Source: an uncultured Clostridia bacterium (GTDB lineage: Bacteria; Bacillota; Clostridia; Peptostreptococcales; Anaerovoracaceae). Taken from it: DNA of 64,000 bases. The DNA lies in NCBI GenBank assembly GCA_938045615.1, contig CALIBC010000178.1:186001-250000 (forward strand), read 5' to 3'. The notes beneath the pieces were generated by a model. That model made no database searches. It had not been told where the DNA came from and worked only from the letters and a program-made list of their open reading frames with translations. This document shows, piece after piece, positions 8,352-16,811 of the stretch; within the stretch, counting starts at the first letter, position 1, and the number at the start of each line of letters is the position of its first letter. Both the position numbers and the translations under genes were made by a program.

Positions 8352-10634
8352 GTGCTGTCAATTATTACGAGGAATCAGGATAAATTTATTAGTAGAGATA
8401 ATAAATTTAGAATCAGAGAAACAATGTATAGATACCTGGGAATGTTTAGGTGGTATGAAAAACTGTATTTGATTATAACCGGAGATGAAACATACCAGGA
8501 AGTGAAGGATGTATTTCTTCGGCTGGACGATATAATTGAGAAAAAAAATGAAACTTATGTTGAAGGTGAAATGAAACGGTGCGAACATTTTTTCAGGGAT
8601 GTCGAAGGCAAGCAACTGGATGAGCAACAACAGCGGGCGGTTATTACCGATGACAATTGCAGCTTGATTGTCGCAGGGGCAGGCAGCGGCAAAACGTTGA
8701 CGATTGCGGCAAAGGTGAAGTATCTTTGCGAGGTGAAAGGAGTGGATCCCTCAAAAATCTTGTTACTGTCATATACAAGTGCTGCGAAAGATGAAATGAC
8801 GGATAGAATCAACGCTATGGGTATTAATATTCAAGCAAGCACATTTCATGCATTAGGAAGACGTATTATTGTTGATGTTGAGGGAAAATCGCCGACTGTA
8901 GAGAATAATCCTGTGCAGATTGTAAGAGAATATTTAAAGAATATAAAGGACAGAAGGCTGATGCAGAGGATTGCCCTTTTTGTACACTTGTTTGGAGATG
9001 TAAGCTATTTTTATGGAGACAGTGAACCTGAAGAAAAACCGCAAGACCATGAAGTGTATGAGAACAAAAATCTTTCAAGAGAGAATCTGCTTGCAGAAGT
9101 GAAAAAAGAGTACACGGTAAAAAAGAAAACCCTTAAAGGGGAATATGTGAAAAGCATAGAGGAAGCAACAATTGCGAACTTTTTATTTTTGAATGGCATA
9201 GAATACGAATATGAAAAACATTATCCGTACGATATCAAAAATAACCGAAGAAAAAAGTATGCCCCGGATTTCTATTTGTCCGAATATGACATATGGTGGG
9301 AACACTTTGGTATTGACCAAAAAGGAAGAGCTAAGCAATACTCCACCGAAGAAGAACGCAAGTACCTGGATGGTATTGAATGGAAAAGAAAACTTCATAA
9401 AAGTAAAAGGACAAAATTAATCGAAACGTATTCATGGATGAACAAGGGGGGACATTTTGGGAGATGTCTAACAGAAATATTGAAAGAAAATGGTGTGCGC
9501 TTAAACCCTATTGACTGCACCGAGATTTATGAAGCACTAAAGGAGGACACGCAGGAATTCAACAAATGCGTCAATCTCCTAGAAACATTCCTTAAGAATT
9601 ATAAATCAAATGGCTATGAAAAAAATTATTTCGATGACTTGAAGCAAACTAAAGACATAACAGAGCGGGATTATATTTTTCTCGATATAGCCGAGGCCAT
9701 GTTTGCGTATTATGAGAGGAAGTTGGTTGAGTCGGGTAAAATAGATTTTGATGATATGATCAATAAAGCGGCGGAATACGTTCGTAAGGGAAACTGTAAT
9801 CCTCGATATCGGTACATAATAGTTGATGAGTATCAGGATATTTCCACAGCCCGTTATAATTTATTAAAGGAAATCGTGAGCCGGAGCCATGCAAACTTGC
9901 TTTGTGTCGGTGATGATTGGCAGTCCATATATCGGTTTACGGGAAGCGACGTTTCGCTCTTTAAATCATTTGAAAGGTTTTGGGGAGACTCCCGACTTAT
10001 GCGCATTGAAAAAACCTATAGAAATTCGCAAGAGTTAATTGAAATTGCATCTGACTTTATAATGAAAAATCCAACGCAAATAAAGAAAAACCTAATCTCC
10101 GATAAAAGTGAGCAGAAGCCGGTACTGTTTGTTCCATATGCTGATAATGATGCCAGGATAGAAGCGGTGAAAAAAGTAATTGGTGATATAGAGAGAGAAA
10201 AGGAAAGAAAAAATAGGCATGAGAAGATAACGCTACTTCTGCTAATCAGAAACAATAATGATTTAACAGAGAATGATAGAAAGAAAATAGAAAAACAGGG
10301 AAAAGAAAGAGATATTGAAATCCGGGTTTCAACGGCACATAAAAGCAAGGGATTGGAAGCGGATTATGTAATCATATACAATCTTACTGACAAGAAGGAT
10401 GGTTTTCCCAATAAGATGTTGGATGATCCCGTACTCAGATTCGTTTTGCCGGAAGCAGAAGAATATGAACATGCGGAAGAAAGAAGACTTTTTTATGTGG
10501 CATTGACAAGGACAAAAAATCGTGTATATTTGTTGATCCCGGTGGAGAAAGAATCTACTCCGGTGGAGAAAGAATCTACTTTTGTATCAGAAGTAAGGGA
10601 AAGTTATAATATTGAGGACATATATCAAGCATAA
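8352..10634 (+). CDS. UvrD/Rep-type superfamily 1 helicase with inserted nuclease-like domain
   Basis: A 760-residue ATP-dependent DNA helicase. Walker A is AGAGSGKT (near residue 110), motif II is VDEYQD, motif III GDDWQSIYRFTGSD, motif IV KTYRNSQEL, and motif VI VALTRTKNRVYLL. Residues about 265-365 interrupt the helicase core with a PD-(D/E)xK-like segment (EEATIANFLF, YAPDFYL, IWWEHFGI, then WKRKLHKSKR), as in helicase IV-like proteins. The GTG start at 8352 follows GAGAGGAG at 8335-8342. Codon use is visibly AT-richer than in neighbouring genes, which suggests horizontal transfer. Near the C-terminus a 21-bp tandem repeat adds VEKESTP twice. It could be a repair enzyme or a stand-alone defence helicase. 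Confidence 0.88.
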   Translation: MLSIITRNQDKFISRDNKFRIRETMYRYLGMFRWYEKLYLIITGDETYQEVKDVFLRLDDIIEKKNETYVEGEMKRCEHFFRDVEGKQLDEQQQRAVITDDNCSLIVAGAGSGKTLTIAAKVKYLCEVKGVDPSKILLLSYTSAAKDEMTDRINAMGINIQASTFHALGRRIIVDVEGKSPTVENNPVQIVREYLKNIKDRRLMQRIALFVHLFGDVSYFYGDSEPEEKPQDHEVYENKNLSRENLLAEVKKEYTVKKKTLKGEYVKSIEEATIANFLFLNGIEYEYEKHYPYDIKNNRRKKYAPDFYLSEYDIWWEHFGIDQKGRAKQYSTEEERKYLDGIEWKRKLHKSKRTKLIETYSWMNKGGHFGRCLTEILKENGVRLNPIDCTEIYEALKEDTQEFNKCVNLLETFLKNYKSNGYEKNYFDDLKQTKDITERDYIFLDIAEAMFAYYERKLVESGKIDFDDMINKAAEYVRKGNCNPRYRYIIVDEYQDISTARYNLLKEIVSRSHANLLCVGDDWQSIYRFTGSDVSLFKSFERFWGDSRLMRIEKTYRNSQELIEIASDFIMKNPTQIKKNLISDKSEQKPVLFVPYADNDARIEAVKKVIGDIEREKERKNRHEKITLLLLIRNNNDLTENDRKKIEKQGKERDIEIRVSTAHKSKGLEADYVIIYNLTDKKDGFPNKMLDDPVLRFVLPEAEEYEHAEERRLFYVALTRTKNRVYLLIPVEKESTPVEKESTFVSEVRESYNIEDIYQA
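10539..10580 (+). repeat. 21-bp perfect tandem duplication in helicase gene
   Basis: Two adjacent identical 21-base units (10539-10559, 10560-10580) encode a repeated PVEKEST heptapeptide near the helicase C-terminus. Length is a multiple of three, so the frame is kept. It looks like a recent slippage event. Confidence 0.9.
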
Positions 10635-10733
10635 TACATATAGGAGGGGCATACGGTGTGGAGTGTTTTGTTAGCGAGGTTGTCGGACAAAAAGCAGTGA
10701 AATAGTGAAAGTAAAGAGATAGGAGACAATGAC

Positions 10734-11735
10734 ATGAAGAAACCGGTTTTGGTTGTGATGGCTGCCGGGATGGGCAGTAGATACGGTGGGCTTAAGCAGA
10801 TTGATCCCGTGAGCGATCAGGGAGAGATAATACTGGATTTTTCGCTGTATGATGCGATGATGGCGGGGTTTGAAGATGTGATTTTCGTGATACGTGAAGA
10901 ACATCGGGATGCTTTTGACGGTCTGATAAAAGATCGCGCCGGGAAGCATTTGAATATAAAATACGCATTTCAGAGTCTGACGGATCTGCCCGTCGGATAT
11001 ACCGTTCCCGAGGGAAGAGAAAAACCGTGGGGAACCTGTCATGCTGTTTTCAGCGCGAGAAAACTGATCGAAGGTCCGTTTGCGGTCATAAATGCGGATG
11101 ACTATTACGGTCCCGGCGCATTTTTGGGGATATATGATTTTTTGAGCCGGGATGGAGAAGAAAATAATCAAACTCGCACAGCAGTCGGCGGCAAGGGGGA
11201 ATCCGGAGGCAGCGAAGATTTCGGAGAAAAAAATAAATGCGACGGAGTATATAGCTTTGCTATGGTGGGATATAAGTTGTCAAACACGCTGACCGAAAAC
11301 GGATATGTGTCCAGAGGAATATGTGAAGTGTCGGAAGATGAACATCTCGTGAGGATTACGGAACGCACGAAGATCGGGAGAAAAGAGGAAAATATAGTTT
11401 TTCTTGCTGAAGACGGTAAAACGTGGGAAAAAGTTTCGCCTGAGGCGACCGCATCGATGAACTTTTGGGGATTCACAAAGCCAATGATAATGGAGATGGA
11501 AAAAGCTTTCCCAAAATTTTTGGATAGAATATATTCGGAAAATCCTCTTAAAGGAGAGTATTATCTTCCTGCAGCGGTAGAATCGTTAATAGGCGATGGT
11601 AAGGCGACGGTAAGGGTTTTAAGGTCAAATGATAAGTGGTACGGTGTTACATATAAAGAAGATAAGCCGTCGGTCGTTGCCGCACTGCGGTCGATGAAGG
11701 ACAGAGGACTTTATCCGGAAAAACTTTGGGGATAG
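10734..11735 (+). CDS. Sugar-nucleotidyltransferase-like protein
   Basis: A 333-residue cytoplasmic protein of the NDP-sugar pyrophosphorylase superfamily. The N-terminal nucleotide-binding signature is clear: VVMAAGMGSRYGGLKQIDPV. NADDYYG around residue 125 is the metal/sugar-binding motif. The middle has a Glu/Lys-rich insert (GDGEENNQ... GGKGESGGSEDFGEKN) that is probably a surface loop. TSMNFWGF-like ATASMNFWGFTKP marks the acceptor side of the pocket. AGGAGACAATGAC precedes the ATG. No sugar-pathway neighbours are present, so the nucleotide sugar made is unknown. Confidence 0.85.
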   Translation: MKKPVLVVMAAGMGSRYGGLKQIDPVSDQGEIILDFSLYDAMMAGFEDVIFVIREEHRDAFDGLIKDRAGKHLNIKYAFQSLTDLPVGYTVPEGREKPWGTCHAVFSARKLIEGPFAVINADDYYGPGAFLGIYDFLSRDGEENNQTRTAVGGKGESGGSEDFGEKNKCDGVYSFAMVGYKLSNTLTENGYVSRGICEVSEDEHLVRITERTKIGRKEENIVFLAEDGKTWEKVSPEATASMNFWGFTKPMIMEMEKAFPKFLDRIYSENPLKGEYYLPAAVESLIGDGKATVRVLRSNDKWYGVTYKEDKPSVVAALRSMKDRGLYPEKLWG

Positions 11736-11738
11736 GTA

Positions 11739-11767
11739 TTGATTTTTGCTGCGGGCGCATATATAAT
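11739..11767 (+). promoter_or_regulatory. Promoter of rpsF-ssb-rpsR
   Basis: TTGATT at 11739-11744 and TATAAT at 11762-11767 are separated by exactly 17 bases, giving a strong housekeeping promoter about 78 bases upstream of rpsF. Confidence 0.8.
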
Positions 11768-11792
11768 TAAGGGGCGTGATTTTGCGCAAATT

Positions 11793-11834
11793 CTCTGCAC
11801 CATGCATCGACGTGGTGCCATTTAGTCCGCAGGG
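11793..11834 (+). promoter_or_regulatory. Candidate S6:S18 autoregulatory leader of rpsF
   Basis: GCACCA (11797-11802) pairs with TGGTGC (11813-11818), and CTGC (11795-11798 region) can pair with GCAG (11829-11832). CCG at 11827-11829 abuts the 3' side of the outer stem, as in the known rpsF leader motif bound by S6 and S18. The 3' strand includes the start of the rpsF ribosome binding site, so protein binding could block translation. The match is by eye. Confidence 0.45.
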
Positions 11835-11844
11835 AGGTGAAAAA

Positions 11845-12135
11845 ATGACTAATTATGAACTGATGTACATTATCGATCCTACGCTGGAGCAGGATAAGAA
11901 AGATGCCACGGTGGAGACGATCAAGGAAATCGTTACCGCAAACGGTGGGGAAATATCCGATGTGAACGTTTGGGGGATGAGAAAGCTCGCATATCCTATC
12001 GAAAAGAAGGAAGAGGGATATTACGTGGTTATGGATTTCAAAGCCGGTACCGATGTTCCCAAGGAACTTGACAGAAGGCTCAAGATTTCCGATGCTGTGA
12101 TAAGACACCAGACGATCAACAAGGATCGGAAGTAA
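11845..12135 (+). CDS. rpsF: 30S ribosomal protein S6
   Basis: A 96-residue small-subunit protein that pairs with S18 on the platform. It starts MTNYELMYIIDPTLEQDKK and contains the family motif NVWGMRKLAYPIEKKEEGYYV. An AGGGAGGTGA ribosome binding site sits at 11831-11840; an upstream in-frame TTG at 11776 is not the start. It is first in the conserved rpsF-ssb-rpsR operon, with 18 bases to ssb. Confidence 0.97.
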   Translation: MTNYELMYIIDPTLEQDKKDATVETIKEIVTANGGEISDVNVWGMRKLAYPIEKKEEGYYVVMDFKAGTDVPKELDRRLKISDAVIRHQTINKDRK

Positions 12136-12153
12136 TAAACTGGAGGCCGGAAT

Positions 12154-12588
12154 ATGAACAGCGTAAATTTGATAGGAAGATTGACCAGAGATCCTGAAGT
12201 CAGATATACTTCGGGAACGCAGATGGCTGTCGCAAGTTTTACAATCGCCATAGATCGCATGACAAGAGAAGGTGCCGAGAGGCAGGCGGATTTCCCAAGG
12301 ATAACGGTATTCGGAAAGCAGGCGGAAAACTGTGAGAAATACCTTGTCAAAGGAAGAAAAGTTGCAATCGAGGGCAGGATTCAGACGGGCAGTTATCAGA
12401 ACAAGAACGGCGATACCGTATATACCACGGACGTTGTGGCAAACAGGGTGGAATTTCTAGAATGGGGAGATCGTCCCCAGGGAGAGTCCCAGGGCTATGG
12501 GTCACAGAGGTCACCTCAATCAAAGCAGGATTCCGGAAGTGAAATGCCGGATGCTTTCCAAGCCATTGAAGAAGATGTTCCGTTCTGA
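12154..12588 (+). CDS. ssb: Single-stranded DNA-binding protein
   Basis: A 144-residue SSB that coats ssDNA during replication and repair. Residues 1-105 form the OB fold (MNSVNLIGRLTRDPEVRYT, VASFTIAIDR, DFPRITVFGKQAENCEKYL, GRKVAIEGRIQTGSY). A Gln/Ser-rich linker follows and the acidic tip ends EEDVPF, the conserved tail that recruits partner proteins. Its place between the two ribosomal genes is the normal Firmicutes arrangement. Confidence 0.97.
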   Translation: MNSVNLIGRLTRDPEVRYTSGTQMAVASFTIAIDRMTREGAERQADFPRITVFGKQAENCEKYLVKGRKVAIEGRIQTGSYQNKNGDTVYTTDVVANRVEFLEWGDRPQGESQGYGSQRSPQSKQDSGSEMPDAFQAIEEDVPF

Positions 12589-12605
12589 GGAAAGGAGTAG
12601 CGATA

Positions 12606-12839
12606 ATGGAAAACAGAAGACACGGAGGCATGAGAAGAAGAAAAGTATGCCAGTTCTGTGCGGATAAAACAGAAGCCATAGATTACAAGAATGCTGAGAA
12701 GCTGAAGAAATTTATTACCGAAAGGGGAAAGATTCTCCCCAAAAGAGTAACGGGAACATGCGCCAAGCACCAGAGAGAAGTTACAACCGCGATCAAACGT
12801 GCAAGAGTCGTGGCTTTGCTCCCTTACGTAGCAGATTAG
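12606..12839 (+). CDS. rpsR: 30S ribosomal protein S18
   Basis: A 77-residue S18 that binds next to S6. CQFC near residue 17 and a later C-AKH give a likely zinc-binding C+ form of the protein. The core DYKNAEKLKKFITERGKILP and TGTCAKHQREVTTAIKRARV match the family. The start follows GGAAAGGAG. The operon ends at a hairpin terminator 30 bases downstream. Confidence 0.97.
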   Translation: MENRRHGGMRRRKVCQFCADKTEAIDYKNAEKLKKFITERGKILPKRVTGTCAKHQREVTTAIKRARVVALLPYVAD

Positions 12840-12868
12840 CAAATAACAAAAATTTTCATGAGTACCAC

Positions 12869-12896
12869 AAAAAACTCCCCGGTGAGGGAGTTTTTC
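12869..12896 (+). terminator. Rho-independent terminator after rpsR
   Basis: AACTCCC pairs with GGGAGTT around a short CGGTGA-type loop; a T5 run ends the element. The stem extends through flanking A/T pairs. Confidence 0.85.
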
Positions 12897-12942
12897 ATTG
12901 ATAATCTTGATGTAAATGAGGGAAAAGTCCCCCTTACTTATT

Positions 12943-13254
12943 TCAGTCTGCTAGCGCAGAGGGTTTATAGCAAGGGCTTTGTCGGAGATATTCCAATATT
13001 TCTTTGTATGAAATGATTATTTTTTCGTTTCTTCTGTCTATAACATGATTTGCAGTAATCCCCTCAAGCCATTCGGACAATTCATCTTTTCCCTTTGAAA
13101 TTTCAAGTTTGACCATGTCAAGAATTGCAATATGGCCACATGCTATTTCCTCTTTAAGTTTGTCCCAAAACGTGGGAAAGAAAGTGAACTGATAATACGA
13201 TCTATACGGTGTGATTAGTGAGTTTGCATCAATCAAATAGATTGTGTTACTCAT
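12943..13254 (-). pseudogene. Truncated DUF4411 (PIN-like) toxin remnant
   Basis: The 103-residue reading frame opens with NTIYLIDANSLITPYRSYYQ, the DUF4411 signature with its first PIN-type acidic residue, and continues to SPCYKPSALAD. Full-length DUF4411 proteins are roughly 155-170 residues. Here a TGA stop falls right after LAD, where relatives normally continue with Trp and a conserved DxWLIA-like block. That block is not found in any frame downstream. The start overlaps the end of the upstream ImmA-like remnant by four bases, the usual coupling in this toxin-antitoxin family. It is probably inactive as a nuclease because the C-terminal acidic residues are gone. Confidence 0.7.
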
Positions 13255-13682
13255 ATCAAATCACCTCCGGTAATGGCAATTAATTTATCAAAGGTGGATT
13301 GATTTGTATTGGTTAAATGAAATGCGTCAGAGTATAATGTCTGCCCGGATTTTACGCTATTGAGCAAGTTGGTTAAAAAGTGACTGTCGATTTTGCTCGC
13401 AAGCGTTTTATAATAATCTCCGCCGGAGTTCTTGCCGGATTTGTTCTGGTTCTCAAATAGTGTTATGGCAGTATTGACTGTTTCTTTATAGGTTTTTTGT
13501 GTAATAAGTCCGGCATCCAGAGCTCGTCTTGCAATGACAACCGTTCCACATCTAAAAGCCCTTGCAAGCGTGACGATTTTGTCACCTTCTTTCAAAGAAG
13601 TTTTCTTTTCCCATTCTCTCAAAAACAGTTCGTACGGAACGAGAACTTCCGCTGCGCCGGCATTGCATAATGTTTCTGTATA
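13251..13682 (-). pseudogene. 5'-truncated ImmA/IrrE-type antitoxin remnant
   Basis: The open frame runs from an in-frame TGA at 13683-13685 to the stop at 13251. It encodes TETLCNAGAAEVLVPYELFL, which matches the E..CN..AAE.LVP segment that follows the HExxH zinc motif in ImmA/IrrE metallopeptidases. It continues through the family's C-terminal helices (RAFRCGTVVIARRALDAGLIT). The XRE helix-turn-helix and HExxH part are missing upstream. The only in-frame start is a TTG at 13622. With the DUF4411 remnant downstream it forms a recognisable but decayed toxin-antitoxin operon. Bases 13686-13760 upstream match nothing I recognise. Confidence 0.7.
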
Positions 13683-13761
13683 TCAAAATAACATGTATCG
13701 CTCAATCAACGGAAGCATGATTGGACTTCAACAAAAGTACGATCAATAAGTTCCTACTTAT

Positions 13762-14310
13762 TCACTTAAGAACTGCGCCGGCACCTCGGTCAAAGAAAAT
13801 GCTCTTTGATGATACGGAGAGGGGTATGCCGTAACAGACGCGAACATCATCGGGGAAAATTTTCATTTGGCTTACGGCTTTTCCGATTGAATACATCACC
13901 CGGTTGTCTATCCGATTATCAGCGGCGATGGAAACTGCGGACCCTATTGCAATTCCAAGATCTGTGATGTTGAGAGCACAGTTGGCGCCGGCTTTTTTCA
14001 TTGCGGAGCAGGTTGCAAATCCACACATCGAGCAGTTGTCGAGTCCGAAAGGCGCAGAGCGCACACCCAAGAGGACAGCGCAGCTGCACGCATCCAGACA
14101 GCCTGCATCTCTTCCGAGAAAAGGCTCATCGTATTCTCGGCACAGTTCATGAAGCCTTTGGACTATGGCATCTTTCTCCTTGCCGGAGACTACGGCTGCC
14201 ACGACTTTATCTTTGCCGCTGGCTTTGGGAGCTGTGATTGCAGCTGCGACCATCTTACCTGCAATATCTGCGATAACACTTTCTTTTATTTCATCTAAAC
14301 GCTTGATCAT
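13762..14310 (-). CDS. DUF2148 ferredoxin-like domain protein
   Basis: A 182-residue cytoplasmic protein of the DUF2148 family, found mainly in anaerobes. A dense set of cysteines suggests an iron-sulfur cluster: RDAGCLDACSCAVLLG, then NCSMCGFATC and GANCALNITDLGIAIGSA. It ends with the family FDRG motif. The function of the family is unknown; a redox or maturation role is a guess. It lies 14 bases upstream of the L,D-transpeptidase gene's stop, in the same direction, so the two read in series with the transpeptidase first. Confidence 0.85.
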   Translation of the reverse strand: MIKRLDEIKESVIADIAGKMVAAAITAPKASGKDKVVAAVVSGKEKDAIVQRLHELCREYDEPFLGRDAGCLDACSCAVLLGVRSAPFGLDNCSMCGFATCSAMKKAGANCALNITDLGIAIGSAVSIAADNRIDNRVMYSIGKAVSQMKIFPDDVRVCYGIPLSVSSKSIFFDRGAGAVLK

Positions 14311-14324
14311 AGATTTTATCCTGC

Positions 14325-15548
14325 CTACTGTACGGGCTGCGCCGGCTGTTCAGGCGTGCCGGAAGGTGCCGTTACCTCAACGGTGATAGTCTTGGATACC
14401 TTTTTCTTGGGATAAGGATTGAAAGTCGTATAGGTCACCTTGTATTTTCCTACTTTATCAAATACATAATTCTGTGCCTGCTCAAAGGACAAAACCTGCT
14501 TGTTGTTGTCCGGTGTCGTTATACTTACGCTCAGGGAAGAAGTCAAATCCCCTGACAGTGCGACAGCAGCAACGTTTTGGACAGCGTTGCTTTGATTTTG
14601 CTCAAGAGAGTAACTTTTGGCTTTTATCCAAGTCTTGTCATGCACAGAAAAAGAGAAAGTCTTTTTAGTACCTTTTCCGCCTTCTTTCACCATATACCGA
14701 TCCCTTATGTAGTAGGTAGCCTTGTATTTGCCTACCTTTTCCGTGCTGAAGCCTTTTACGCTCGTCTTCTTGCCGTTGCGCATAAGCTTCAAAACTTTAA
14801 GACCGTCGCTGATATTCTGGTTGGCATTTGGATTCATGACCTTCACATTGCTTTTGAGGTCGTATTTTTTGCCATAGAAAGTAATGCGCTTTTTCTTGAA
14901 AGTGAATTTGGGCTTGTGCATTCGGAAGATCGGATTTCCCCGCTTTGGATCGGTGGGATCCCAGTTCATCTCCCGCGAAGACGGAGAATAAATTTTCTTC
15001 GGTCGCCCCAGAGGTCCTTTTTTAGGTGAGGAGAATACGATGATCCCGGTACCGGGATTGCAATGGTCGTATATCCATTTGGCATCCATTGTGGAAACCC
15101 TGATGCAACCGTGGGAACCGCTGTGTCCGAGTCGGTTGAATGCGCTCGAAGATTGTGCAGAGTGGCTGCGCCGATAATACCAAACTGAATGAATATATAT
15201 TTGCGATCTTGCGCTTACAAGAGAAGTGTACTGCTCGTTGGTCTTGTTCTTTTTTTCATCGATCATGGTAAGCCACTTGCGCTGATAACCAATGCGGAAA
15301 GTGCCGGTAGGCGTGGTATGCTTGGGTCTTGCTCCGCTTGTGCAGAGCATTGCGCGCACGGGCTTCCATCTGCCCCCGACCGACTTATATGCCGTGACCA
15401 CGTTGGTGCGAGTGTTGACTTTCAGTAGGTACTTTGAACTCTTTGCAAGGGCGCGATCGCCGGAGAATCCCATAAGCAGGATCGTGAGAATAACTGCGAC
15501 GGCGGTGGCTGCGATATGCCGAAGTAATCTTTTTTCGTTATTGACCAT
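14325..15548 (-). CDS. L,D-transpeptidase (YkuD) with Ig-like C-terminal repeats
   Basis: An exported peptidoglycan cross-linking enzyme. Residues 1-35 form a signal or anchor sequence (NEKRLLRHIAATAVAVILTI). The YkuD domain follows, with the catalytic HSGSHGCIRVSTMDAKWIYD block carrying the nucleophilic Cys. The C-terminal half contains two similar beta-rich units, each with VGKYKATYYI or VGKYKVTYTT, and ends in a Pro/Gln-rich tail. Start is uncertain: GTG 15590 has AAAGGAA almost touching it, while ATG 15548 lacks an obvious site but gives a cleaner signal peptide. The 280 bases upstream to 15870 hold nothing clear besides an AT-rich promoter-like stretch. Confidence 0.88.
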   Translation of the reverse strand: MVNNEKRLLRHIAATAVAVILTILLMGFSGDRALAKSSKYLLKVNTRTNVVTAYKSVGGRWKPVRAMLCTSGARPKHTTPTGTFRIGYQRKWLTMIDEKKNKTNEQYTSLVSARSQIYIHSVWYYRRSHSAQSSSAFNRLGHSGSHGCIRVSTMDAKWIYDHCNPGTGIIVFSSPKKGPLGRPKKIYSPSSREMNWDPTDPKRGNPIFRMHKPKFTFKKKRITFYGKKYDLKSNVKVMNPNANQNISDGLKVLKLMRNGKKTSVKGFSTEKVGKYKATYYIRDRYMVKEGGKGTKKTFSFSVHDKTWIKAKSYSLEQNQSNAVQNVAAVALSGDLTSSLSVSITTPDNNKQVLSFEQAQNYVFDKVGKYKVTYTTFNPYPKKKVSKTITVEVTAPSGTPEQPAQPVQ

Positions 15549-15870
15549 ATTTTTTACCGGTGCGGCGAATGCAAGAGGAATCCGCCACACTTCCTTTCTC
15601 TAATAAATAATTCTTTGTAAACGGTGACTGATCGATAAACCCGACAGGAGTCATCGCTGCCCGGAATGAACGTCACGTTAATTAAGCCCCATTATAGCAC
15701 GTAAAGCTTCGTAAATGATAGTACTTCTTCACAACCAGTGAATTAAAACCTACAATAGGATACTTGCAATTGTATTCTCCGCATAAAAAAACAAAATGTA
15801 ACCATATTGGTTGCAAATGCGCATTCTACATCGGAAGTTAACAGCAATTATATAAATAGAGGAGGGCAAT

Positions 15871-16502
15871 ATGCATATCAATCAACTTAAACGCAAATTA
15901 TTGGCACTTATGATTATAGTGAGTATAGCTATTTTTGTAATAGTGTTATGGACTGTTGCGAATACAAGCAATAGATCAAACGGTGAGAATGGTAGCATGA
16001 GTATTGAAGAAATCGTCCGAATTCAAAAAAACAAGGTGATATCCTTTCTAAAAAAGGACAAAATTATTTATATACGCACTTTGCAATTCAAGAAGAATAT
16101 GCCAAAGTGCGAGGTATAAAGACAACCGACGATCAGATGACAAAAGATCTTGTGCAACTGGAAGCGCTTTTTTGGTATGCAAAAAAGAATGGAATCGAAC
16201 CTAGCGACAAAGACATCGAAAGATATATGAGTAAGTTGTTGAAAGACGTTAAAGACTCCAAGGAATATGATGAATTTCAGAAGGCAGCAAAGAAATATGG
16301 CACAACATATGAACAAATCTTGATGAACAATATGGAAGCCTATCGGATAACTCAAACCATAGAAAGCGTGTATGAACAATTCCTGACAGGATATCGTGAT
16401 GCCGGTAAATTGACGGAAGAAGAACGAGAAAAAAGAGATAAGATGATTAAAGAGGAATGGGACAAGTATGTTAAAAAAATTGATTTATTTTCCAAACAGT
16501 AA
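15871..16502 (+). CDS. Membrane-anchored SurA-like protein read through a -1 frameshift
   Basis: Two overlapping frames appear to make one protein of about 210 residues. Frame 1 (from ATG 15871, with GAGGAGG upstream) encodes an N-terminal membrane anchor, LMIIVSIAIFVIVLWTVA, and SMSIEEIVRIQKN. At 16026-16032 the zero frame reads the slippery heptamer A_AAA_AAC. After a -1 step the second frame continues QGDILSKKGQNYLYTHFAIQ and a helical region like the N-terminal domain of SurA/PrsA foldases (LEALFWYAKKNGIEPSDKDI), ending at 16502. A small hairpin (16042-16058) lies nine bases beyond the heptamer. The unshifted frame ends at 16119 with an uncharacteristic basic tail. No PPIase domain is present. 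A plain indel or sequencing error in A7 is the alternative. Confidence 0.6.
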
Positions 16503-16525
16503 CTTTTGAAAACCACTTAATTCAA

Positions 16526-16616
16526 CTGTAAAAGAATTCGTTTTTGATTCTCACAAACAGTCTTTTACAGGTAGCGTTAACCGGGAAACAGCTTTTTTAG
16601 ACAGTGACCCGGTTAT
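16526..16616 (+). other. Two nested-style inverted repeats upstream of hutH
   Basis: CTGTAAAAGA (16526-16535) pairs with TCTTTTACAG (16561-16570) across 25 bases. AACCGGG (about 16578-16590) pairs with CCCGGTT (about 16609-16616). They may terminate the SurA-like gene, although neither has a strong T-tract. Confidence 0.4.
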
Positions 16617-16671
16617 TTCCGTTCGTCCATAGCATGGGAAATCAGCAGTAGAAAAAAATTTGTGAAAAAGG

Positions 16672-16710
16672 TATAATAAACAACGGAGCTTGAAAATGAA
16701 CAAGGCTCCG
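16672..16710 (+). promoter_or_regulatory. Candidate hut operon -10 box and leader hairpin
   Basis: TATAAT at 16672-16677 has no recognisable -35 at 17 bases, which would fit an activator-dependent promoter. Directly after it CGGAGCTTG (16684-16692) pairs with CAAGGCTCCG (about 16701-16710) with one bulged base, so the transcript would start with a hairpin. No hutP or hutC gene is in the window. Confidence 0.45.
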
Positions 16711-16811
16711 GTTTCGGATGCAGACATGTCCGCCATGTCGTTTTTTCCGTGCAATGGGTCTTAGGACAGAAAACGGGTCATGCCCGTAGAATTTATAAAA
16801 AGGAGTCTATT

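Noticed and set aside
8239..8472. Small plus-strand frame overlapping the helicase start
   Set aside because: It overlaps the helicase N-terminus in another frame and shows no family features.
10640..10733. Tiny frame after AGGAGG near 10641
   Set aside because: Only about 14 codons, no conserved features; the AGGAGG is probably a chance or leftover site.
13534..13749. Plus-strand frame ending MIGLQQKYDQ across the antitoxin remnant
   Set aside because: Mostly antisense to the recognisable ImmA-like sequence; the last residues do not match a family I can name.
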